Assembly: GCA_021789565.1 (NCBI GenBank)
Contig: JAJYJL010000587.1
Coordinates: forward strand, 1-5,912
Source of the DNA: Acidobacteriota bacterium
GTDB taxonomy: Bacteria; Acidobacteriota; Terriglobia; UBA7540
Length of the DNA: 5,912 bases
Direction: 5' to 3'
Below are positions 1-5,623 of the stretch, in pieces. The translations under genes were made by a program, and so were the position numbers. The stretch's first letter is position 1, and the number at the start of each line of letters is the position of its first letter. Below the pieces are notes generated by a model. It did no database searches, was not told the DNA's origin, and worked only from the letters and a program-made list of their open reading frames with translations.

Positions 1-642
1 TTGGTTTCTTTGCCTTTTAGTGGTCTAGCCGTGGTGGTTGAAGCGAGTACGGTTTCTGACGGGACCGACAAGATCATTGCGACAAAGCCCGGGATCCTTC
101 TGATCGACTGCGAACATTGTCCCGTTTGTTCCAATTGTATTCGTTACATCGGGGTGCTTTCACCCTCGACCAAATGTCTCTTGCTGACGGACGAAGTGGA
201 TGAGAAGTTCGCAGTCCAGGCGGTCCGCTGGGGGGCTTGGGGAATTGTGTCGAAGAGAGCCGAGCCACCGGTCATGCGGCAGGCAATCGACAAGCTTGCC
301 AGAGGCGAGATGTGGTTTAACCATGGGATCATGGCGAAGGCGGTCCAGGCCCTCGTTCGCCGCAAGCCTGTTCAGGATTCGACGCTGGACCGGTTGACCC
401 CGCGCGAGACCGAAGTGTTGGTTCTTCTCTCCCGGGGATTTCACAATAAACAAATCGCCAGCCGGCTATTTCTTTCGGAGAGTACTGTCAGGACATACAT
501 CGAGGCAATCTATCGAAAAACCGGGGTAAAAACAAGGGTTGAAGCCGCTCTCCGCTTCTACAAATTCACCGAGGTCCAGACTCCTGCTGCTGGCTTGGCT
601 GCTAAAGGCCAATCCAAGGCGAGATCCCAATTACTGGATTAA
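1..642 (+). CDS. NarL/LuxR-type response regulator, 5'-truncated, with Cys-rich receiver loop
   Basis: This is a DNA-binding response regulator whose N-terminus probably lies outside the window. The frame is open from base 1, and the TTG there is more likely an internal Leu codon. The first residues already align with the alpha1/beta2 part of a receiver, so about 35 residues with the acidic metal-binding pair should lie upstream. Visible receiver landmarks are D36 (LLLID, the expected phospho-acceptor position), T63 (LLLT) and K85 (GIVSK), followed by an alpha5-like helix to about residue 103. A GerE/LuxR helix-turn-helix fills residues 129-187 (LTPRETEVLVLLSRG, then NKQIASRLFLSESTVRTYI). Directly after D36 sits a regular CX2CX2CX2C run (C37, C40, C43, C46), where NarL-family receivers usually have an MP-containing loop. 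Its place upstream of PilZ-like and export genes suggests, but does not prove, control of exopolysaccharide. The family call is secure; signal and targets are unknown. Confidence 0.9.
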   Translation: MVSLPFSGLAVVVEASTVSDGTDKIIATKPGILLIDCEHCPVCSNCIRYIGVLSPSTKCLLLTDEVDEKFAVQAVRWGAWGIVSKRAEPPVMRQAIDKLARGEMWFNHGIMAKAVQALVRRKPVQDSTLDRLTPRETEVLVLLSRGFHNKQIASRLFLSESTVRTYIEAIYRKTGVKTRVEAALRFYKFTEVQTPAAGLAAKGQSKARSQLLD

Positions 643-680
643 CGATCCCGAACCTGAATATTCAATCGGCTGGCTTATTT

Positions 681-707
681 AGGCCTTTCCAGCCTTTCAG
701 GCCTATC
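681..707 (+). repeat. short imperfect tandem repeat (three units)
   Basis: Three head-to-tail units AGGCCTTTCC (681-690), AGCCTTTC (691-698) and AGGCCTATC (699-707) lie about 40 bases after the response-regulator stop. The outer units both contain the palindrome AGGCCT (681-686 and 699-704), so the block is also an inverted repeat centred near 692. It could be a small operator or a replication-slippage product; nothing in the sequence decides between these. Confidence 0.4.
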
Positions 708-854
708 AGTTTATCGAATGTCTACCCGCATTTAAACGATTAGAACTTTATCCTATTTTCAAAGAAACAGGTTTTCCCGAATTCAAAAACTCAAGTCAGT
801 AGCCTACTGGTAACGCAACATCTTAAACCGTTTGGCCTGAAATCCGTTGGGGGC

Positions 855-958
855 CGATCCGCACTCCTTACCGACATTCGTCGGGGATCGAGTACGGACC
901 TTTGCACAATCTCCCGACAAATGACGGGGCTAACTTTCATCCTTTTGTTCGGTTGTGC
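855..958 (+). other. candidate structured leader RNA (nested and competing inverted repeats)
   Basis: Several inverted repeats cluster ahead of the PilZ-like gene. CCGAC 871-875 pairs with GTCGG 880-884 around a 4-base loop. TCCGCACTC 858-866 pairs with GAGTACGGA 890-898 (8 of 9) and encloses that hairpin; alternatively CGATCC 855-860 pairs with GGATCG 885-890. GTCGGG 880-885 can instead pair with CCCGAC 913-918, whose CCCG 913-916 also pairs with CGGG 925-928. GCACAA 904-909 pairs with TTGTGC 953-958 around the last hairpin. Mutually exclusive pairings are what a regulatory leader looks like, but no known riboswitch consensus is recognised and no energy calculation was made. Confidence 0.3.
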
Positions 959-990
959 GGAAGACCTCAGTGGGGCAAGATGCAGGGCTT

Positions 991-996
991 GGTGAG
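991..996 (+). promoter_or_regulatory. probable ribosome binding site of the PilZ-like gene
   Basis: GGTGAG matches the 3' part of the extended AGGAGGTGA Shine-Dalgarno sequence and ends 10 bases before the ATG at 1007. This is the main reason for preferring that start over ATG 980 or TTG 902. Confidence 0.4.
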
Positions 997-1006
997 ACCC
1001 AGACAA

Positions 1007-1384
1007 ATGTGCGAAGCCGGTCGGGGACGACAATCCGAGGAATCGAAGCAGCCGACCCGCCGACTGCGAATCTCGGTTCCAGTTAAGGCTAAGGTTCAGA
1101 CCGACCGAGGAGTCAGAGAATTCAAAGGCCGTCTCGAGGAGATTGGGGAAGGGAATGCGCGGATTTGCTTTGACCATCCCTTAGCTGAAGGCACGGAACT
1201 CATGGTTTTTATTGAGTTCGCAGACAGAGGCGGCCGGGAAATAGAGTTTCGGTACGAAGGCAAAGTTGTATCCCCATTTTATGATTCCTGGTATGAAGTC
1301 GCGGTGGACTTTGAAGAAAACGTTGCCATATCGGGGGCGCATGCAAGAGAAATCCTTTCAGAGCTTTTCCCGGAAGAAGGCTGA
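1007..1384 (+). CDS. small PilZ-like domain protein with degenerate c-di-GMP signature
   Basis: This cytoplasmic protein of about 125 residues is essentially one PilZ-like beta-barrel with a short C-terminal helix. PilZ domains usually bind c-di-GMP through RxxxR and [DN]xSxxG, and often control exopolysaccharide or motility. Counting from ATG 1007, RRLRISVPVKAKV (residues 18-30) fits the N-terminal arginine segment and first strand. EEIGEGNARI (44-53) sits where D-I-S-x-x-G-A-R is expected, followed by the typical PL-x-x-GTEL turn (58-65) and a final strand WYEVAVDFEE (95-104). The key Asp is Glu and the Ser is Gly, and the RxxxR spacing is not clean, so ligand binding is doubtful. The start is uncertain: ATG 1007 has GGTGAG 10 bases upstream; ATG 980 and TTG 902 are in-frame alternatives. 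It lies between a response regulator and an export operon, consistent with a regulatory role. It could also be a non-binding PilZ-fold adaptor. Confidence 0.7.
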   Translation: MCEAGRGRQSEESKQPTRRLRISVPVKAKVQTDRGVREFKGRLEEIGEGNARICFDHPLAEGTELMVFIEFADRGGREIEFRYEGKVVSPFYDSWYEVAVDFEENVAISGAHAREILSELFPEEG

Positions 1385-1429
1385 GATCCATTTTCAAAAT
1401 AGTTTTCGGAAACGCTGAAAGGTCTGGTG

Positions 1430-1460
1430 CGATGGGGCAGTCAGAAGAGTTCTAGCATCG
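1430..1460 (+). other. nested stem-loop in the gap before the antiterminator gene
   Basis: CGATG 1430-1434 pairs with CATCG 1456-1460 and encloses AGAA 1443-1446 / TTCT 1450-1453. It lies in the 128-base gap 1385-1512, where no gene is visible. No T-run follows, so it is not an intrinsic terminator. It could be part of a leader RNA for the downstream operon, but the stems are short and chance is a real possibility. Confidence 0.2.
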
Positions 1461-1512
1461 TTCAAAATTCAGGTTGCAGAGGGATGCGGGGAAAGTATTC
1501 CTGTAACTCACA

Positions 1513-2097
1513 ATGCGGAGCTTTGAGCAAATTAGAAGCCGAATCACCCCGGCAATCCCGTCCGCATCATGGTTTGCGGTTTACACGCGCCACCAGCACG
1601 AAAAGTCGGTAGCCAGGTTTCTTGCCGGGAACGGAGTGGAAACCTTCCTGCCCCTCTATAACACCACCCACCGATGGAAAGACCGGATCAAGCAGCTATC
1701 GCAGCCGCTGTTTCCAAATTACGTGTTTATTTTTGCTCGAATTGACCGGCGCGCCGCGATCCTTCACGCCCCGGGAATCTACGATTTCGTGCGGCATGGC
1801 GGGTCACCGGCGCCCATACCGTTTGAGGAAATTGCGGCCGTCCGGCGGATCGTGGAGAAGGGCTTGTCTGTAGAGCCGCATCCCTTCCTGAGATTTGGGG
1901 ACCGGGTCAGGCTTCGAACAGGCCCCTTGGAAGGAATGGAAGGCATTCTCGTTCGTAAGAAGACCCTCTATCGCCTGGTTATTTCCGTTGAGCTTCTGGT
2001 GCGATCGGTTGCCGTGGAAGTTGACGCAGTCGATATTGAACGCGTTGCGGGCGATGATGCAGGAAGCAGATGCTTTGCCCAATGGGAAACCGCTTGA
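1513..2097 (+). CDS. UpxY/RfaH-type transcription antiterminator (NusG paralogue)
   Basis: This 194-residue specialised NusG paralogue should bind elongating RNA polymerase and suppress pausing or termination in a long polysaccharide operon. The NGN domain covers about residues 19-118: WFAVYTRHQHEKSVARFL is the typical opening strand and helix, FLPLY and the basic RWKDRIKQL follow, and PLFPNYVFI is the core NGN strand. A KOW-like barrel spans about 125-178 (FGDRVRLRTGPLEGMEGILV, then a strand to VDIERV). This NGN-KOW layout and length match UpxY/LoaP/RfaH-type regulators rather than general NusG, which is normally near secE and rplK, absent here. The ATG at 1513 is the only reasonable start; no good Shine-Dalgarno sequence precedes it, the purine run at 1488-1495 being too far away. 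Its 3' end overlaps the export gene, so it is probably first in the operon and acts on its own transcript. The target sequence is unknown; an ops-like element at 2154 is a speculative candidate. RfaH, UpxY and LoaP subtypes cannot be separated by eye. Confidence 0.9.
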   Translation: MRSFEQIRSRITPAIPSASWFAVYTRHQHEKSVARFLAGNGVETFLPLYNTTHRWKDRIKQLSQPLFPNYVFIFARIDRRAAILHAPGIYDFVRHGGSPAPIPFEEIAAVRRIVEKGLSVEPHPFLRFGDRVRLRTGPLEGMEGILVRKKTLYRLVISVELLVRSVAVEVDAVDIERVAGDDAGSRCFAQWETA

Positions 2098-3194
2098 AGC
2101 TGACATTGACGGCACGAACCGCCTCCAGGGCGAAGCTAGCTGTTTCGCCCGGTTGCGGTAGAGTGCATTGCCGCCTGGCCGCGCTTCTAAGCATGGTCCT
2201 GTGCTATCCCCTGCCGGGCTTGCGCGGCCAAACGATTGCGCCGAACAAAGAGCTGAAAATCCCGGCTGCGCACTTTCGCCAAAACCTGACATCCAGCCCG
2301 GCTGGAGTTGTCCCCGAGTACATCATAGCTGCGGATGACGTGCTGGATGTGGACGTTGTCGACGTGCCTGAATTGACCCGGGATTATCGGGTGAGCCCCG
2401 AAGGAACGATCACCCTTCCTCTCCTTTCTTCACCCATCACCGCCGAGGGATTAAGCCTCGACGGGCTTTCGGCCGTCATTTCGAGTAGGCTCCGCGTTGC
2501 GGAGTTGGTGACCCATCCTCACGTGGTGGTCACGGTCAAATCCTCGCAGGCACATGCCGTGGCCATTTGGGGTGCCGTCCAAAATCCGCAGATCTATCCC
2601 ACGTTCGGTCCCGTGTCGCTGCTTGACATCCTGTCACAGGCGGGAGGCCTCGCTCCGGACGCCGGCGACACGGCCGTCATTACGCGCGGTGACGAGGCAT
2701 TGCGGGCATCGTGGATGGACGAGGGCCCGGGATACTCTGCTTCCGGCTCGGGCACGACCGAAGTAAATTTGAGAAAGTTGGTTGCCACCGGCGACCCGCG
2801 CATGAACGTCAGGATCTATCCGGGTGACAAGGTTACTGTCCAGCGCGCCGGAGTGGTTTACGTTGTGGGCGCCGTGCTCCGTCCCGGCGGGTTTACCCTG
2901 AACAGCGAGCGGGAAAACATGACCGTTCTTCAAGCCGTGGCGCTGGGAGAAGGATTGAAATCCACGGCGCTTCAAAAGAAGGTCATGATTATTCGGCGTG
3001 GGCGGCAATTCCCAACGGGGCGGGAAGAGGTTGCCGTCAATCTCAAAAAGATTTTGGCGGGCCACGCCTCAGATCCTGTTCTTCGGGCCAATGACATCCT
3101 TTTTGTCCCCGACAGCGCCTCGAAGGTGGCGCTCCACCGGGGCGCCGAAGCTGCCATTCAGATTGCCACCGGTGTTATCATCTGGCGCCGCTGA
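2070..3194 (+). CDS. Wza-type polysaccharide export protein (Poly_export plus SLBB domains)
   Basis: This is the outer-membrane/periplasmic export channel component, the expected partner of the BY-kinase encoded next. Numbered from ATG 2070 (374 residues), a hydrophobic core LAALLSMVL (36-44) and a possible cleavage after LRG (51-53) form the export signal. The Poly_export domain covers about 83-158 (PEYIIAADDVLDVDV, then YRVSPEGTITLPLL and PHVVVTV). A first SLBB domain begins at about 163 (AVAIWGAVQNP to AGGLAPDAGDTAVI) and a second at about 262 (VVYVVGAVLRPGGF to ALGEGL). The C-terminus is a hydrophobic segment (AAIQIATGVIIWRR) that could be the membrane-spanning helix seen in Wza. No lipobox is seen, since C45 is preceded by MVL, so it may not be a lipoprotein. 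The start is uncertain: ATG 2070 has AGGAAG only 3 bases away, ATG 2082 is 15 bases away, and GTG 2163 would give a compact signal peptide. The gene overlaps the antiterminator by 28 bases from 2070, which supports one transcript. Confidence 0.92.
   Translation: MLCPMGNRLKLTLTARTASRAKLAVSPGCGRVHCRLAALLSMVLCYPLPGLRGQTIAPNKELKIPAAHFRQNLTSSPAGVVPEYIIAADDVLDVDVVDVPELTRDYRVSPEGTITLPLLSSPITAEGLSLDGLSAVISSRLRVAELVTHPHVVVTVKSSQAHAVAIWGAVQNPQIYPTFGPVSLLDILSQAGGLAPDAGDTAVITRGDEALRASWMDEGPGYSASGSGTTEVNLRKLVATGDPRMNVRIYPGDKVTVQRAGVVYVVGAVLRPGGFTLNSERENMTVLQAVALGEGLKSTALQKKVMIIRRGRQFPTGREEVAVNLKKILAGHASDPVLRANDILFVPDSASKVALHRGAEAAIQIATGVIIWRR
2154..2165 (+). promoter_or_regulatory. ops-like element (possible antiterminator loading site)
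   Basis: TGCGGTAGAGTG matches the E. coli RfaH ops consensus GGCGGTAGNNTG at 9 of 10 specified bases. It lies 57 bases after the antiterminator stop, inside the 5' part of the export gene and overlapping a possible GTG start at 2163. A match of this quality is expected by chance a few times in ten windows of this size, and UpxY-type factors need not recognise ops, so this is only a candidate. Confidence 0.2.
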
Positions 3195-3236
3195 ACCGGT
3201 TGTTTTTTGACCTGCGCACAAAATTGAGTGACAACG

Positions 3237-5525
3237 ATGCCTGAAGACGAAGGCTTACTTTCCCAAAAAACTGAACGTGTTCGCCGGAGATTGGCTCCTA
3301 TGACCCCCGACGTTGAGACGCAGGCCCAGAGTGCTTACTCCTATTTGCGCGACTACTGGAACACCCTTTGCAGGCGCCGCTGGACAATCCTTACGGTGAC
3401 CTTTGTGCTGGTGACTCTGACTGCGATCTACTCGTTCAAGGTGCGACCCACTTTTCGGGCCACCGGGCGCGTGGAAGTTGAGCCCGAAGCTCCTCCCTTC
3501 CAAAGTTCGGACCAGAACAATTCACCCTCCACCGTCGACGCCGGCTTCCTACAAACGCAAGTGGATGTTTTGACCAGCAATCATCTGGCGTGGGAGACGA
3601 TCGAAGGATTGAAGCTCGATGCGAACCCGGATTTCAACCGGGATCTTTCGCCTTCTGGCCAGCAACTGTCCGGGGATATCTCTTCTCTCCAGTTGCGGCT
3701 GATCCGCGTTTTTCATGACCACCTTCACGTTGCTTTGGCCCGGGATAGCCGCATGCTGGAGGTGAGCTTTGATAGCACAGACCCAAAACTGGCCTCGGGC
3801 GTCGCAAACGCTCTGATGAACAACTACATTCAATACAATTTCATGACGAAATATGACGCTACCCGCCAGGCTTCCGGGTGGATGGAACAGCAACTCGACA
3901 AACTCAAGGCGAAAGTCGAAACGTCGCAGCAGGCGCTGGTGAATTATGAGCGGCAGAACGCCATTGTCGACGTCGGAGACAAAGAAAGCCTGGCCGCGCA
4001 AGACCTTGCCTCATTGGGCCAGGAATTTACACAGGCCCAGAACCACCTGGCGGAGGAGCAATCCCTTTACGACTTAGTGAAATCCAACCCATCCCAGACC
4101 GCGCTGCTGGCCCAAGACGACCTGTTGCAAATGCTGGAAGAAAAATTTGCCGACTTGAAGACCGGCTACGTGAACACTCTGGCTCAATATGGGCCTAAGT
4201 TTCCCAAAGTGGCGCGGCTCAAGGACCAGATCAATACCGTGCAGTCGTTGATTGCCGAGGAGCGCTGGCGGAGCGTGAATCGCATCCGGAGGAATTATGA
4301 TGCAGCCATGGGTAAGGAAGAGATTTTGGGCCGGGAAGTGGCCGAGGCGAAAATCGAGATGGAAAATTTGAATCAACTGCTGATACAGCACAACATCTTG
4401 AAGCACGACTTTGAAACAAACCAAGATCTCTATGACAGCCTGCTGAAGCGGCTGAAGGACGCCACGGTCACAGCTGGACTGCGGGCCACAAACATCCACA
4501 TTGTCGATCGCGCCCTCACCCCTACCCTTCCGGTACGTCCGAAAAAAGCACTCAACATCGCTGTCGGCCTCATGGTGGGACTCATTTTCGGCATCACGCT
4601 GGCTCTGGTTGAGGAAGGACTTGACACTTCCATTATGAATGCCGAGGATGTGGAGCGATTGCTTCCCACGCCTAACTTGGCGGTGATCCCCGCAGCATTC
4701 TCCCTTAAGCGGCGGTCCTTGCAGGACGGCAAACATGACCCTCGGAGGGCAGGCCACGATCATGTTGTGGCTCTTGCGGTTTCCCGGTGTCCTCACTCGG
4801 CTCTCGCTGAAAGTTTCCGCTCGCTTCGCACCTTGATTTTGCTGTCCAGCGCTCCCCCGCCGCCGCAGGCGCTGCTGGTGACCAGTGCCCAACCCGGCGA
4901 AGGGAAAACCGCTGCTTCAGTAAACCTGGCGCTGGCCCTTGCTCAGCGGGGTGGACGAGTTTTGCTGATCGATGGGGATCTTCGCAAGCCGGAGGTTGCG
5001 AGCACGCTGGGTCTTTCGGGTACAAAAGGCCTCAGCGGGATTCTAACGGGAGCCCATGGCTTCGATGCGTCTGTTGAGAGTTCCGAACTTGCGCCGAACC
5101 TGTGGACGCTCCCTGCCGGACAGTATCCTTCCAACCCTTCCGAGCTGCTTTCATCAGCCACCATGGAGCAGCTTCTTGCGGGCCTGCGGCACTGCTTCGA
5201 CTACTTGGTCATTGATTCCCCGCCTGTGTTGCTGGTTACAGACGCAATCGTTCTTTCAAAGTTTGTCGATGGAGTGGTGCTGGTCGTGGAAAGCGGTGTC
5301 ACCCCCAGCGGCGCCCTCCTGCGCGCCTACAAGACGCTGGAATCAGCCGGCGCCAGGGTTCTGGGCACGGTTCTCAATAAGGTGGATTTGCGTTACGACG
5401 GTTATTACGGGTGCGTCTATAAGAACTATCATCGATATTATTACCGGGATCAGGGACCGACTTATACAAGCTCGAGTCAGACCTCCTCGGAGACGCCCAA
5501 AACCAGTTCTCTCCCTCAGAACTGA
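3237..5525 (+). CDS. fused Wzz/Wzc-type chain-length regulator and tyrosine autokinase (BY-kinase)
   Basis: This inner-membrane co-polymerase and kinase sets polymer length and works with the Wza-type channel. Residues are numbered from the in-frame GTG at 3228 (765 in all). It has a first membrane segment at about 51-70, a Wzz domain and coiled coils (about 215-280 and 340-410), the proline motif LTPTLPVRPKK (430-440), and a second membrane segment at about 441-461. The cytoplasmic kinase has an EX2RX2R oligomerisation motif (E528, R531, R534), Walker A SAQPGEGKT (553-561, K560), Walker A' VLLIDGDLRKP (578-588) and Walker B YLVIDSPP (659-666). The tail has nine tyrosines between 723 and 746, the expected autophosphorylation cluster. 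All key residues are present, so it should be active. The start is uncertain: GTG 3228, ATG 3237 (used here), or ATG 3300, which has a good GGAGA at 3286-3290 and loses only N-terminal residues before the first membrane segment. It follows the export gene by about 42 bases. Confidence 0.95.
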   Translation: MPEDEGLLSQKTERVRRRLAPMTPDVETQAQSAYSYLRDYWNTLCRRRWTILTVTFVLVTLTAIYSFKVRPTFRATGRVEVEPEAPPFQSSDQNNSPSTVDAGFLQTQVDVLTSNHLAWETIEGLKLDANPDFNRDLSPSGQQLSGDISSLQLRLIRVFHDHLHVALARDSRMLEVSFDSTDPKLASGVANALMNNYIQYNFMTKYDATRQASGWMEQQLDKLKAKVETSQQALVNYERQNAIVDVGDKESLAAQDLASLGQEFTQAQNHLAEEQSLYDLVKSNPSQTALLAQDDLLQMLEEKFADLKTGYVNTLAQYGPKFPKVARLKDQINTVQSLIAEERWRSVNRIRRNYDAAMGKEEILGREVAEAKIEMENLNQLLIQHNILKHDFETNQDLYDSLLKRLKDATVTAGLRATNIHIVDRALTPTLPVRPKKALNIAVGLMVGLIFGITLALVEEGLDTSIMNAEDVERLLPTPNLAVIPAAFSLKRRSLQDGKHDPRRAGHDHVVALAVSRCPHSALAESFRSLRTLILLSSAPPPPQALLVTSAQPGEGKTAASVNLALALAQRGGRVLLIDGDLRKPEVASTLGLSGTKGLSGILTGAHGFDASVESSELAPNLWTLPAGQYPSNPSELLSSATMEQLLAGLRHCFDYLVIDSPPVLLVTDAIVLSKFVDGVVLVVESGVTPSGALLRAYKTLESAGARVLGTVLNKVDLRYDGYYGCVYKNYHRYYYRDQGPTYTSSSQTSSETPKTSSLPQN

Positions 5526-5623
5526 GTTCTGTTCCAACAAAGAAATCCATAGGTAAAAGTCAACGCGGGAGAAAGCGTCCTGGCAATTTATCCCGGAAAA
5601 TTGAAGTCGTAGTGAACTTTTGG

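Larger units (their letters stand above)
643..1006. other. gene-free stretch between response regulator and PilZ-like gene
   Basis: No convincing coding region lies here on either strand if the PilZ-like gene starts at 1007. An in-frame extension back to TTG at 902 exists, but its third codon positions are less GC-rich and it would read through the inverted repeats. Bases about 711-790 are clearly AT-richer than the flanking genes and are the best place for a promoter, yet I could not pick a convincing -35/-10 pair or sigma-54 element. No intrinsic terminator with a T-run follows the response-regulator stop. Confidence 0.5.

Noticed and set aside
790..900. possible c-di-GMP (GEMM) riboswitch before a PilZ-like gene
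   Set aside because: A GGTAACGCAA stretch near 809 recalls part of the GEMM core, but the other conserved segments and the P1 pairing are missing or in the wrong order.
902..1006. TTG-initiated N-terminal extension of the PilZ-like protein
   Set aside because: Third positions are less GC-rich than in the body of the gene, the extension has no PilZ-related pattern, it overlaps the inverted repeats, and a better Shine-Dalgarno sequence precedes ATG 1007.
1390..1413. shared ATTTTCAAA and GTTTTC words with bases 752-776, suggesting a common operator
   Set aside because: Both gaps are AT-rich and the matched words are short with different spacing; chance explains it.
1474..1501. sigma-70-like TTGCAG, 16 bases, TATTCC before the antiterminator gene
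   Set aside because: Only 3 of 6 bases match in each box; that level is expected by chance in any gap of this size.
4074..4892. 272-codon open frame on the minus strand inside the kinase gene
   Set aside because: It is antisense to a well-supported BY-kinase with intact domains, has no recognisable motif and is rich in H, Q and R as expected from the reverse of GC-rich coding DNA.
5566..5595. CGGGA/TCCCG inverted repeat after the kinase gene as a terminator
   Set aside because: The stem is 5 bp around a 20-base loop with no T-run after it, and the downstream TPR gene appears to continue the operon.
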